A stretch of DNA of 64,000 nt from Annona cherimola (taxonomy: Eukaryota > Streptophyta > Magnoliopsida > Magnoliales > Annonaceae), in assembly GCA_030490835.1 (NCBI GenBank), contig CM059971.1, positions 50,702,012-50,766,011 of the forward strand, read 5' to 3'. The translations under genes were made by a program, and so were the position numbers. Below, piece after piece: positions 1 to 11,418 of this stretch. Each line of letters begins with the position of its first letter. Position 1 is the stretch's first letter. The notes below the pieces were generated by a model. The model did no database searches and was not told the origin of the DNA. It worked only from the letters and a program-made list of their open reading frames with translations.

Positions 1-33
1 TCATTGAAGTTCATTTCGTCCAATTCAGTTGTT

Positions 34-152
34 TTGAATCTATTGGAATGCTTTAAAGTTTACTCGTTCTACTTACAGTCAAATCAAGTCAATTAGATTG
101 AGTTCTACAGAATTCTAACTAATCAAAGTTCATTCTATCAAACTCAATTCAT
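34..152. repeat. Ancestral half-unit A (119 bp)
   Basis: Begins 'ttgaatctattggaatgc' and is homologous to the following half-unit that begins 'ttgattcgatttgaatgc' at 153. Over the first 46 ungapped positions 31 match. Homology resumes near the ends ('aaagttcattctatc' against 'gaagttcctttcgtc', then 'caattca' in both), with the 5-bp length difference falling in between. The 233-bp monomer is therefore read as a fixed dimer of an older unit of about 117 bp. Every monomer in the window has this layout. Confidence 0.75.
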
Positions 153-166
153 TTGATTCGATTTGA
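79..166. repeat. Imperfect inverted repeat in the monomer (26-bp arms)
   Basis: Arm 1 is 79-104 (starts 'tcaaatcaag', ends 'gattgagtt') and arm 2 is 141-166 (starts 'aactcaat', ends 'gatttga'). The reverse complement of arm 1 matches arm 2 at 21 of 26 positions, including an 8-bp perfect run next to the loop and a 7-bp run at the outer end. The loop is 36 bp (105-140). Arm 1 opens with three pentamers TCAAA-TCAAG-TCAAT and arm 2 closes with TTTGA-TTCGA-TTTGA. The structure recurs in every monomer, with small class differences. Extrusion as a cruciform or hairpin is possible but not shown by sequence alone. Confidence 0.7.
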
Positions 167-266
167 ATGCCTTTAAGGTCATCTGTTGTCGTTCGAATGT
201 AAATGAAATCAAGTGATTGTTGTCAATTGTTGTTCATTGAAATTCCTTTCGTCCAATTCAGTTGTT
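153..266. repeat. Ancestral half-unit B (114 bp)
   Basis: Partner of half-unit A, running to the next 'ttgaatc'-type start (267, where this copy reads 'ttcaatc'). It carries the CpG-rich 'tccgttgtcgttcg' segment that has no CpG-rich equivalent in half A. Alternation of 119 and 114 bp spacing is constant in the array. The halves are far more diverged from each other than monomers are, so the dimerisation predates amplification of the 233-bp unit. Confidence 0.72.
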
Positions 267-470
267 TTCAATCTATTGAAATGCTTTAAAGTTTACCCGT
301 TCTACTTAGAGTCAAATTAAGTCAATTGGATAGAGTTATACTCAATTCTAACTAATCAAAATTCATTCTATCAAACTCAATTCATTTGATCCGATTTGAA
401 TGCCTTTAAGGTCATCCGTTGTCGTTCGAATGTAAATGAAATCAAGGGATTGTTGTTAATTGTTGTTGAT
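238..470. repeat. Isolated P-class monomer in the left domain
   Basis: Carries the P markers 'tttacccg', 'cttagag', 'gatagagttatactc' and 'gatccg', but no other P monomer follows until 11419, 48 monomers later. It differs from HOR-domain P copies by 'ttgaaattcc', 'ttttcaatctattgaaatg' and 'caattggatagag'. It is either a relic of an older P-containing repeat or the edge of another HOR block lying left of the window. Confidence 0.75.
416..430 (-). other. Weak CENP-B-box-like match (one per monomer)
   Basis: On the minus strand this reads TTCGAACGACAACGG. Against the published CENP-B box core TTCGnnnnAnnCGGG it matches 7 of 9 fixed positions: TTCG, the central A and the last two G. The two misses are at the CG of CGGG. 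The site recurs once per monomer, but classes Q and T read 'cgtttgaatg' and lose the TTCG. A 7/9 match in repetitive DNA can arise by chance, and CENP-B-type proteins are not known to be present in this unidentified organism. Confidence 0.2.
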
Positions 471-1868
471 TGAAGTTCCTTTCGTCCAATTCAGTTGTTT
501 TGAATCAATTGGAATGCTTTAAAGTTTACTCGTTCTACTTACAGTCAAATCAAGTCAATTAGATTGAGTTCTACAGAATTCTAACTAATCAAAGTTCATT
601 CTATCAAACTCAATTCATTTGATTCGATTTGAATGCCTTTAGGGTCATCCGTTGTCGTTCGAATGTAAATGAAATCAAGGGATTGTTGTTAATTATTGTT
701 CATTGAAGTTCATTTCGTCCAATTCAGTTGTTTTGAATCTATTGGAATGCTTTAAAGTTTACTCGTTCTACTTACAGTCAAATCAAGTCAATTAGATTGA
801 GTTCTACTGAATTCTAACTAATCAAAGTTAATTCTATCAAACTCAATTCATTTGATTCGATTTGAATGCCTTTAAGGTCATCCGTTGTCGTTCGAATGTA
901 AATGAAATCAAGGGATTGTTGTTAATTGTTGTTGTTTGAAGTTCCTTTCGTCCAATTCAGTTTTTTTGAATCTATTGGAATGCTTTAAAGTTTACTCGTT
1001 CTACTTACAGTCAAATCAAGTCAATTAGATTGACTTCTACAGAATTCTAACTAATCAAAGTTCATTCTATCAAACTCAATTCATTTGATTCGATTTGAAT
1101 GCCTTTAAGGTCATCCGTTGTCGTTTGAATGTAATTGAAATCAAGGGATTGTTGTTAATTATTGTTCATTGAAGTTCATTTCGTCCAATTCAGTTGTTTT
1201 GAATCTATTTGAATGCTTTAAAGTTTACTCGTTCTCCTTACAGTCAAATCAAGTCAATTAGATTGAGTTGTACTCAATTCTAGCTAATCAAAGTTAATTT
1301 TATCAAACTCAATTCATTTGATCCGATTTGAATGCCTTTAAGGTCATCCGTTGTCGTTCGAATGTAAATGAAATCAAGGGATTGTTATTAATTGTTGTTG
1401 ATTGATGTTCCTTTCGTCCAATTCAGTTGTTTTGAATCAATTGGAATGCTTTAAAGTTTACTCGTTCTACTTACAGTCAAATCAAGTCAATTAGATTGAG
1501 TTCTACAGAATTCTAACTAATCAAAGTTCATTCTATCAAACTCAATTCATTTGATCCGATTTGAATGCCTTTAAGGTCATCCGTTGTCGTTCGAATGTAA
1601 ATGAAATCAAGGGATTGTTGTTAATTGTTGTTGATTGAAGTTCCTTTCGTCCAATTCAGTTGTTTTGAATCAATTGGAATGCTTTAAAGTTTACTCGTTC
1701 TACTTACAGTCAAATCAAGTCAATTAGATTGAGTTCTACAGAATTCTAACTAATCAAAGTTCATTCTATCAAACTCAATTCATTTGATTCGATTTGAATG
1801 CCTTTAAGGTCATCCGTTGTCGTTTGAATGTAAATGAAATCAAGGGATTGTTGTTAATTGTTCATGAT

Positions 1869-2101
1869 TGAAGGTCCTTTCCTCCGATTCATTTGTTTTA
1901 AATCTTTTGGAATGCTTTAAGGTTTACTCGTTCTACTTACAGTCAAATCAAGTCAATTAGATTCAGTTCTACTGAATTCTAACTAATCAAAGTTCATTCT
2001 ATCAAACTCAATTCATTTGATTCGATTTGAATGCCTTTAAGGTCATCCGTTGTCGTTCGAATGTAAATGAAATCAAGGGATTGTTGTTAATTGTTGTTGA
2101 T
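1869..2101. repeat. Hybrid monomer: R-type head, T2-type tail
   Basis: The first part has R markers ('ggtcctttcctccg', 'ttttaaatcttttgg'). From about 1921 it has 'ggtttactcg' and 'cagttctactgaattc' instead of the R markers 'agtttgctcg' and 'gagttatactc'. The switch lies between the 'cttttgg' and 'aaggttt' markers. It looks like the product of an unequal exchange or conversion between two monomer classes. Confidence 0.65.
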
Positions 2102-4897
2102 TGAAGTTCCTTTCGTCCAATTCAGTTGTTTTGAATCAATTGGAATGCTTTAAAGTTTACTCGTTCTACTTACAGTCAAATCAAGTCAATTAGATTGAGT
2201 TCTACAGAATTCTAACTAATCAAAGTTCATTCTATCAAACTCAATTCATTTGATTCGATTTGAATGCCTTTAAGGTCATCCGTTGTCGTTTGAATGTAAA
2301 TGAAATCAAGGGATTGTTGTTAATTGTTCATGATTGAAGGTCCTTTCCTCCGATTCATTTGTTTTAAATCTTTTGGAATGCTTTAAAGTTTGCTCGTTCT
2401 ACTTACAGTCAAATTAAGTCAATTAGATTGAGTTATACTCAATTCTAACTAATCAAAATTCATTCTATCAAACTCAATTCATTTGATCCGATTTGAATGC
2501 CTTTAAGGTCATCCGTTGTCGTTCGAATGTAAATGAAATCAAGGGATTATTGTTAATTGTTGTTGATTGAAGTTCCTTTCGTCCAATTCAGTTGTTTTGA
2601 ATCAATTGGAATGCTTTAAAGTTTACTCGTTCTACTTACAGTCAAATCAAGTCAATTAGATTGAGTTCTACAGAATTCTAACTAATCAAAGTTCATTCTA
2701 TCAAACTCAATTCATTTGATTCAATTTGAATGCCTTTAGGGTCATCCGTTGTCGTTCGAATGTAAATGAAATCAAGGGATTGTTGTTAATTATTGTTCAT
2801 TGAAGTTCATTTCGTCCAATTCAGTTGTTTTGAATCTATTAGAATGCTTTAAAGTTTACTCGTTCTACTTACAGTCAAATCAAGTCAATTAGATTGAGTT
2901 CTACAGAATTCTAACTAATCAAAGTTCATTCTATCAAACTCAATTCATTTGATCCGATTTGAATGCCTTTAAGGTCATCCGTTGTCGTTCGAATGTAAAT
3001 GAAATCAAGGGATTGTTGTTACTTGTTGTTGATTCAAGTTCCTTTCGTCCAATTCAGTTGTTTTGAATCAATTGGAATGCTTTAAAGTTTACTCGTTCTA
3101 CTTAGATTCAAATCAAGTCAATTAGATTGAGTTCTACAGAATTCTAACTAATCAAAGTTCATTCTATCAAACTCAATTCATTTGATTCGATTTGAATGCC
3201 TTTAAGGTCATCCGTTGTTGTTTGAATGCAAATGAAATCAAGGGATTGTTGTTAATTATTGTTCATTGAAGTTCATTTCGTCCAATTCAGTTGTTTTGAA
3301 TCTATTTGAATGCTTTAAAGTTTACTCGTTCTCCTTACAGTCAAATCAAGTCAATTAGATTGAGTTGTACTCAATTCTAGCTAATCAAAGTTAATTCTAT
3401 CAAACTCAATTCATTTGATTCGATTTGAATGCCTTTAGGGTCATCCGTTGTCGTTCGAATGTAAATGAAATCAAGGGATTGTTGTTAATTGTTGTTGATT
3501 GATGTTCCTTTCGTCCAATTCAGTTGTTTTGAATCAATTGGAATGCTTTAAAGTTTACTCGTTCTACTTACAGTCAAATCAAGTCAATTAGATTGAGTTC
3601 TACAGAATTCTAACTAATCAAAGTTCATTCTATCAAACTCAATTCATTTGATCCGATTTGAATGCCTTTAAGATCATCCGTTGTCGTTCGAATGTAAATG
3701 AAATCAAGGGATTGTTGTTAATTGTTGTTGATTGAAGTTCCTTTCGTCCAATTCAGTTGTTTTGAATCAATTGGAATGCTTTAAAGTTTACTCGTTCTAC
3801 TTACAGTCAAATCAAGTCAATTAGATTGAGTTCTACAGAATTCTAACTAATCAAAGATCATTCTATCAAACTAAATTCATTTGATTCGATTTGAATGCCT
3901 TTAGGGTCATCCGTTGTCGTTCGAATGTAAATGAAATCAAGGGATTGTTGTTAATTGTTGTTGATTGAAGTTCCTTTCGTCCAATTCAGTTGTTTTGAAT
4001 CAATTGGATTGCTTTAAAGTTTACTCGTTCTACTTACAGTCAAATCAAGTCAATTAGATTGAGTTCTACTGAATTCTAACTAATCAAAGTTCATTCTATC
4101 AAACTCAATTCATTTGATTCGATTTGAATGCCTTTAAGGTCATCCGTTGTCGTTTTAGTGTAAATGAAATCAAGGGATTGTTGTTAATTGTTCATGATTG
4201 AAGGTCATTTCCTCCGATTCATTTGTTTTAAATCTTTTGGAATGCTTTAAAGTTTGCTCGTTCTACTTACAGTCAAATTAAGTCAATTAGATTGAGTTAT
4301 ACTCAATTCTAACTAATCAAAATTCATTCTATCAAACTCAATTCATTTGATTCGATTTGAATGCCTTTAAGGTCATCCGTTGTCGTTCGAATGTAAATGA
4401 AATCAAGGGATTGTTGTTAATTGTTGTTGATTGAAGTTCATTTCGTCCAATTCAGTTGTTTTGAATCTATTGGAATGCTTTAAAGTTTACTCGTTCTACT
4501 TACAGTCAAATCAAGTCAATTAGATTGAGTTCTACAGAATTCTAACTAATCAAAGTTCATTCTATCAAACTCAATTCATTTGATCCGATTTGAATGCCTT
4601 TAAGGTCATCCGTTGTCGTTCGAATGTAAATGAAATCAAGGGATTGTTGTTAATTGTTGTTGATTCAAGTTCCTTTCGTCCAATTCAGTTGTTTTGAATC
4701 AATTGGAATGCTTTAAAGTTTACTCGTTCTACTTACAGTCAAATCAAGTCAATTAGATTGAGTTCTACAGAATTCTAACTAATCAAAGTTCATTCTATCA
4801 AACTCAATTCATTTGATTCGATTTGAATGCCTTTAAGGTCATCCGTTGTCGTTTGAATGTAAATGAAATCAAGGGATTGTTGTTAATTGTTCATGAT

Positions 4898-5129
4898 TGA
4901 AGGTCCTTTCCTCCGATTCATTTGTTTTAAATCTTTTGGAATGCTTTAAAGTTTGCTCGTTCTACTTACAGTCAAATTAAGTCAATTAGATTGAGCTATA
5001 CTCAATTCTAACTAATCAAAATTCATTCTATCAAACTCAATTCATTTGATTCGATTTGAATGCCTTATGGTCATCCGTTGTCGTTGGAATGTAAATGAAA
5101 TCAAAGGATTGTTGTTAATTATTGTTCAC
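4898..5129. repeat. 232-bp R monomer carrying the one-base deletion
   Basis: Reads 'gccttatgg' (gcc at 5062) where full-length copies read 'gcctttatgg', and also carries 'gttggaatg' and 'caaagg'. It is the first of 13 monomers with the deletion; the others have gcc at 9022, 9953, 13680, 22067, 25328, 32084, 34413, 47460, 52818, 54215, 58408 and 59339. All belong to the R class ('gagctatactc'). One ancestral deletion spread by duplication is the simplest reading. Confidence 0.85.
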
Positions 5130-8100
5130 TGAAGTTCATTTCGTCCAATTCAGTTATTTTGAATCTATTTGAATGCTTTAAAGTTTACTCGTTCTCCTTA
5201 CAGTCAAATCAAGTCAATTAGATTGAGTTGTACTCAATTCTAGCTAATCAAAGTTAATTCTATCAAACTCAATTCATTTGATTCGATTTGAATGCCTTTA
5301 TGGTCATCCGTTGTCGTTCGAATGTAAATGAAATCAAGGGATTGTTGTTAATTATTGTTCATTGAAGTTCATTTCGTCCAATTCAGTTGTTTTGAATCTA
5401 TTGGAATGCTTTAAGGTTTACTCGTTTTACATACAGTCAAATCAAGTCAATTAGATTCAGTTCTACTGAATTCTAACTAATCAAAGTTCATTCTATCAAA
5501 CTCAATTCATTTGATTCGATTTGAATGCCTTTAAGGTCATTCGTTGTCGTTCGAATGTAAATGAAATCAAGGGATTGTTGTTAATTGTTGTTGATTGAAG
5601 TTCCTTTCGTCCAATTCAGTTGTTTTGAATCAATTGGAATGCTTTAAAGTTTACTCGTTCTACTTACAGTCAAATCAAGTCAATTAGATTGAGTTGTACT
5701 CAATTCTAGCTAATCAAAGTTAATTCTATCAAACTCAATTCATTTGATTCGATTTGAATGCCTTTAAGGTCATCCGTTGTCGTTCGAATGTAAATGAAAT
5801 CAAGTGATTGTTGTCAATTATTGTTCATTGAAGTTTCTTTCGTCCAATTCAGTTGTTTTGAATCTATTGGAATGCTTTAAGGTTTACTCGTTCTACTTAC
5901 AGTCAAATCAAGTCAATTAGATTCAGTTCTACTGAATTCTAACTAATCAAAGTTCATTCTATCAAACTCAATTCATTTGATTCGATTTGAATGCCTTTAA
6001 GGTCATCCGTTGTCGTTCGAATGTAAATGAAATCAAGTGATTGTTGTTAATTGTTGTTGATTGAAGTTCCTTTCGTCCAATTCAGTTGTTTTGAATCAAT
6101 TGGAATGCTTTAAAGTTTACTCGTTCTACTTACAGTCAAATCAAGTCAATTAGATTGGGTTCTACTGAATTCTAACTAATCAAAGTTCATTCTATCAAAC
6201 TCAATTCATTTGATTCGATTTGAATGCCTTTAGGGTCATCCGTTGTCCTTCGAATGTAAATGAAATCAAGGGATTGTTGTGAATTATTGTTCATTGAAGT
6301 TCATTTCGTCCAATTCAGTTGTTTTGAATCTATTGGAATGCTTTAAAGTTTACTCGTTCTACTTACAGTCAAATCAAGTCAATTAGATTGAGTTCTACAG
6401 AATTCTAACTAATCAAAGTTCATTCTATCAAACTCAATTCATTTGATCCGATTTGAATGCCTTTAAGGTCATCCGTTGTCGTTCGAATGTAAATGAAATC
6501 AAGGGATTGTTGTTAATTGTTGTTGATTGAAGTTCCTTTCGTCCAATTCAGTTGTTTTGAATCAATTGGAATGCTTTAAAGTTTACTCGTTCTACTTACA
6601 GTTAAATCAAGTCAATTAGATTGAGTTCTACAGAATTCTAACTAATCAAAGTTCATTCTATCAAACTCAATTCATTTGATTCGATTTGAATGCCTTTAAG
6701 GTCATCCGTTGTCGTTTGAATGTAAATGAAATCAAGGGATTGTTGTTAATTATTGTTCATTGAAGTTCCTTTCGTCCATTTCAGTTATTTTGAATCTATT
6801 TGAATGCTTTAAAGTTTACTCGTTCTCCTTACAGTCAAATCAAGTCAATTAGATTGAGTTGTACTCAATTCTAGCTAATCAAAGTTAATTCTATCAAACT
6901 CAATTCATTTGATTCGATTTGAATGCCTTTATGGTCATCCGTTGTCGTTCGAATGTAAATGAAATCAAGGGATTGTTGTCAATTATTGTTCATTGAAGTT
7001 CATTTCGTCCAATTCAGTTGTTTTGAATCTATTGGAATGCTTTAAGGTTTACTCGTTCTACTTACAGTCAAATCAAGTCAATTAGATTCAGTTCTACTGA
7101 ATTCTAACTAATCAAAGTTCATTCTATCAAACTCAATTCATTTGATCCGATTTGAATGCCTTTAAGGTCATCCGTTGTCGTTCGAATGTAAATGAAATCA
7201 AGGGATTGTTGTTAATTGTTGTTGATTGAAGTTCCTTTCGTCCAATTCAGTTGTTTTGAATCAATTGGAATGCTTTAAAGTTTACTCGTTCTACTTACAG
7301 TCAAATCAAGTCAATTAGATTGAGTTCTACAGAATTCTAACTAATCAAAGTTCATTCTATCAAACTCAATTCATTTGATTCGATTTGAATGCCTTTAAGG
7401 TCATCCGTTGTCGTTTGAATGTAAATGAAATCAAGGGATTGTTGTTAATTGTTCATGATTGAAGGTCCTTTCCTCCGATTCATTTGTTTTAAATCTTTTG
7501 GAATGCTTTAAAGTTTGCTCGTTCTACTTACAGTCAAATTAAGTCAATTAGATTGAGCTATACTCAATTCTAACTAATCAAAGTTCATTCTATCAAACTC
7601 AATTCATTTGATTCGATTTGAATGCCTTTATGGTCATCCGTTGTCGTTCGAATGTAAATGAAATCAAGGGATTGTTGTTAATTATTGTTCATTGAAGTTC
7701 ATTTCGTCCAATTCAGTTGTTTTGAATCTATTTGAATGCTTTAAAGTTTACTCGTTCTCCTTACAGTCAAATCAAGTCAATTAGATTGAGTTGTACTCAA
7801 TTCTAGCTAATCAAAGTTAATTCTATCAAACTCAATTCATTTGATTCGATTTGAATGCCTTTATGGTCATCCGTTGTCGTTCGAATGTAAATGAAATCAA
7901 GGGATTGTTGTCAATTATTGTTCATTGAAGTTCCTTTCGTCCAATTCAGTTGTTTTGAATCAATTGGAATGCTTTAAAGTTTACTCGTTCTACTTACATT
8001 CAAATCAAGTCAATTAGATTGAGTTCTACAGAATTCTAACTAATCAAAGTTCATTCTATCAAACTCAATTCATTTGATTCGATTTGAATGCCTTTAAGGT

Positions 8101-11100
8101 CATCCGTTGTCGTTTGAATGTAAATGAAATCAAGGGATTGTTGTTAAATATTGTTCATTGAAGTTCATTTCGTCCAATTCAGTTGTTTTGAATCTATTTG
8201 AATGCTTTAAAGTTTACTCGTTCTCCTTACAGTCAAATCAAGTCAATTAGATTGAGTTGTACTCAATTCTAGCTAATCAAAGTTAATTTTATCAAACTCA
8301 ATTCATTTGATCCGATTTGAATGCCTTTAAGGTCATCCGTTGTCGTTCGAATGTAAATGAAATCAAGGGATTGTTGCTAATTGTTGTTGATTGATGTTCC
8401 TTTCGTCCAATTCAGTTGTTTTGAATCAATTGGAATGCTTTAAAGTTTACTCGTTCTACTTACAGTCAAATCAAGTCAATTAGATTGAGTTCTACAGAAT
8501 TCTAACTAATCAAAGTTCATTCTATCAAACTCAATTCATTTGATCCGATTTGAATGCCTTTAAGGTCATCCGTTGTCGTTCGAATGTAAATGAAATCAAG
8601 GGATTGTTGTTAATTGTTGTTGATTGAAGTTCCTTTCGTCCAATTCAGTTGTTTTGAATCAATTGGAATGCTTTAAAGTTTACTCGTTCTACTTACAGTT
8701 AAATCAAGTCAATTAGATTGAGTTCTACAGAATTCTAACTAATCAAAGTTCATTCTATCAAACTCAATTCATTTGATTCGATTTGAATGCCTTTAAGGTC
8801 ATCCGTTGTCGTTTGAATGTAAATGAAATCAAGGGATTGTTGTTAATTGTTCATGATTGAAGGTCCTTTCCTCCGATTCATTTGTTTTAAATCTTTTGGA
8901 ATGCTTTAAAGTTTGCTCGTTCTACTTACAGTCAAATTAAGTCAATTAGATTGAGCTATACTCAATTCTAACTAATCAAAATTCATTCTATCAAACTAAA
9001 TTCATTTGATTCGATTTGAATGCCTTATGGTCATCCGTTGTCGTTGGAATGTAAATGAAATCAAAGGATTGTTGTTAATTATTGTTCATTGAAGTTCATT
9101 TCGTCCAATTCAGTTATTTTGAATCTATTTGAATGCTTTAAAGTTTACTCGTTCTCCTTACAGTCAAATCAAGTCAATTAGATTGAGTTGTACTCAATTC
9201 TAGCTAATCAAAGTTAATTCTATCAAACTCAATTCATTTGATTCGACTTGAATGCCTTTATGGTCATCCGTTGTCGTTCGAATGTAAATGAAATCAAGGG
9301 ATTGTTGTCAATTATTGTTCATTGAAGTTCCTTTCGTCCAATTCAGTTGTTTTGAATCTATTGGAATGCTTTAAGGTTTACTCGTTCTACTTACAGTCAA
9401 ATCAAGTCAATTAGATTCAGTTCTACTGAATTCTAACTAATCAAAGTTCATTCTATCAAACTCAATTCATTTGATTCGATTTGAATGCCTTTAAGGTCAT
9501 CCGTTGTCGTTCGAATGTAAATGAAATCAAGGGATTGTTGTTAATTGTTGTTGATTGAAGTTCCTTTCGTCCAATTCAGTTGTTTTGAATCAATTGGAAT
9601 GCTTTAAAGTTTACTCGTTCTACTTACAGTCAAATCAAGTCAATTAGATTGAGTAATACTGAATTCTAACTAATCAAAGTTCATTCTATCAAACTCAATT
9701 CATTTGATTCGATTTGAATGCCTTTAAGGTCATCCGTTGTCGTTTGAATGTAAATGAAATCAAGGGATTGTTGTTAATTGTTCATGATTGAAGGTCCTTT
9801 CCTCCGATTCATTTGTTTTAAATCTTTTGGAATGCTTTAAAGTTTGCTCGTTCTACTTACAGTCAAATTAAGTCAATTAGATTGAGCTATACTCAATTCT
9901 AACTAATCAAAATTCATTCTATCAAACTCAATTCATTTGATTCGATTTGAATGCCTTATGGTCATCCGTTGTCGTTCGAATGTAAATGAAATCAAGGGAT
10001 TGTTGTTAATTATTGTTCATTGAAGTTCATTTCGTCCAATTCAGTTGTTTTGAATCTATTTGAATGCTTTAAAGTTTACTCGTTCTCCTTACAGTCAAAT
10101 CAAGTCAATTAGATTGAGTTGTACTCAATTCTAGCTAATCAAAGTTAATTCTATCAAACTCAATTCATTTGATTCGATTTGAATGCCTTTAAGGTCATCC
10201 GTTGTCGTTCGAATGTAAATGAAATCAAGTGATTGTTGTCAATTATTGTTCATTGAAGTTCCTTTCGTCCATTTCAGTTGTTTTGAATCTATTGGAATGC
10301 TTTAAGGTTTACTCGTTCTACTTACAGTCAAATCAAGTCAATTAGATTGAGTTGTACTGAATTCTAACTAATCAAAGTTCATTCTATCAAACTCAATTCA
10401 TTTGATTCGATTTGAATGCCTTTAAGGTCATCCGTTGTCGTTTGAATGTAAATGAAATCAAGGGATTGTTGTTAATTGTTCATGATTGAAGGTCCTTTCC
10501 TCCGATTCATTTGTTTTCAATCTTTTGGAATGCTTTAAAGTTTGCTCGTTCTACTTACAGTCAAATTAAGTCAATTAGATTGAGTTATACTCAATTCTAA
10601 CTAATCAAAATTCATTCTATCAAACTCAATTCATTTGATTCGATTTGAATGCCTTTATGGTCATCCGTTGTAGTTCGAATGTAAATGAAATCAAGGGATT
10701 GTTGTTAATTATTGTTCATTGAAGTTCATTTCGTCCAATTCAGTTGTTTTGAATCTATTTGAATGCTTTAAAGTTTACTCGTTCTCCTTACAGTCAAATC
10801 AAGTCAATTAGATTGAGTTGTACTCAATTCTAGCTAATCAAAGTTAATTCTATCAAACTCAATTCATTTGATTCGATTTGAATGCCTTTAACGTCATCCG
10901 TTGTCGTTCGAATGTAAATGAAATCAAGTGATTGTTGTCAATTATTGTTCATTGAAGTTCCTTTCGTCCAATTCAGTTGTTTTGAATCTATTGGAATGCT
11001 TTAAAGTTTACTCGTTCTACTTACAGTCAAATCAAGTCAATTAGATTGAGTTCTACAGAATTCTAACTAATCAAAGTTCATTCTATTAAACTCAATTCAT

Positions 11101-11418
11101 TTGATTCGATTTGAATGCCTTTAAGGTCATCCGTTGTCGTTCGAATGTAAATGAAATCAAAGGATTGTTGTTAATTATTGTTCATTGAAGTTCATTTCGT
11201 CCAATTCAGTTGTTTTGAATCTATTTGAATGCTTTAAAGTTTACTCGTTCTCCTTACAGTCAAATCAAGTCAATTAGATTGAGTTGTACTCAATTCTAGC
11301 TAATCAAAGTTAATTCTATCAAACTCAATTCATTTGATTCAATTTGAATGCCTTTAAGGTCATCCGTTGTCGTTCGAATGTAAATGAAATCAAGTGATTG
11401 TTGTCAATTATTGTTCAG

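Larger units (their letters stand above)
5..237. repeat. First complete monomer (reference copy, 233 bp)
   Basis: Reference copy used to define coordinates within the monomer. Landmarks in order: 'tgaagttc' start, 'tccaattcagttg', 'ggaatgctttaaagttt', 'actcgttctacttacag', inverted-repeat arm 1 (79-104), EcoRI-type 'agaattct' (110-117), arm 2 (141-166), 'gaatgcctttaagg', the CpG-rich stretch ending 'gtcgttcgaatg', then a T/G-rich tail 'gattgttgtcaattg'. A typical monomer has about six CpG sites and 74 G or C among 233 bases. This copy reads 'catctgttg' where nearly all others read 'catccgttg', a C-to-T change at a CpG. The strand is arbitrary. Confidence 0.95.
1..11418. repeat. Left domain: shuffled monomers without fixed nine-class order
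   Basis: Holds 49 complete monomers from position 5. Many carry 'gaatcaattgg' with 'ttctacagaattc', interspersed with S-like ('ctccttac', 'ctagc') and R-like ('cctccgattc', 'tttgctcg') copies. Only one P-class monomer is present (238-470). Local order still recurs: the rare 'ttgatgttcc' start occurs at 1402 and 3499 (2097 bp apart, nine monomers) and again at 8391. A one-base-deleted R monomer with 'gttggaatg' occurs at 4898 and 8858 (17 monomers apart minus one base). Monomers here are more varied than in the middle domain. Confidence 0.8.

Noticed and set aside
61..80. Splice-acceptor-like 'cttctac...ttacag' in each monomer
   Set aside because: A pyrimidine-rich 'ttctacttacag' resembles an acceptor, but there is no coding context and it is simply part of the repeated unit.
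110..117. 'agaattct' palindrome as a protein-binding site
   Set aside because: Eight-base palindromes are common in AT-rich DNA and it is lost in most classes; useful as an EcoRI marker only.
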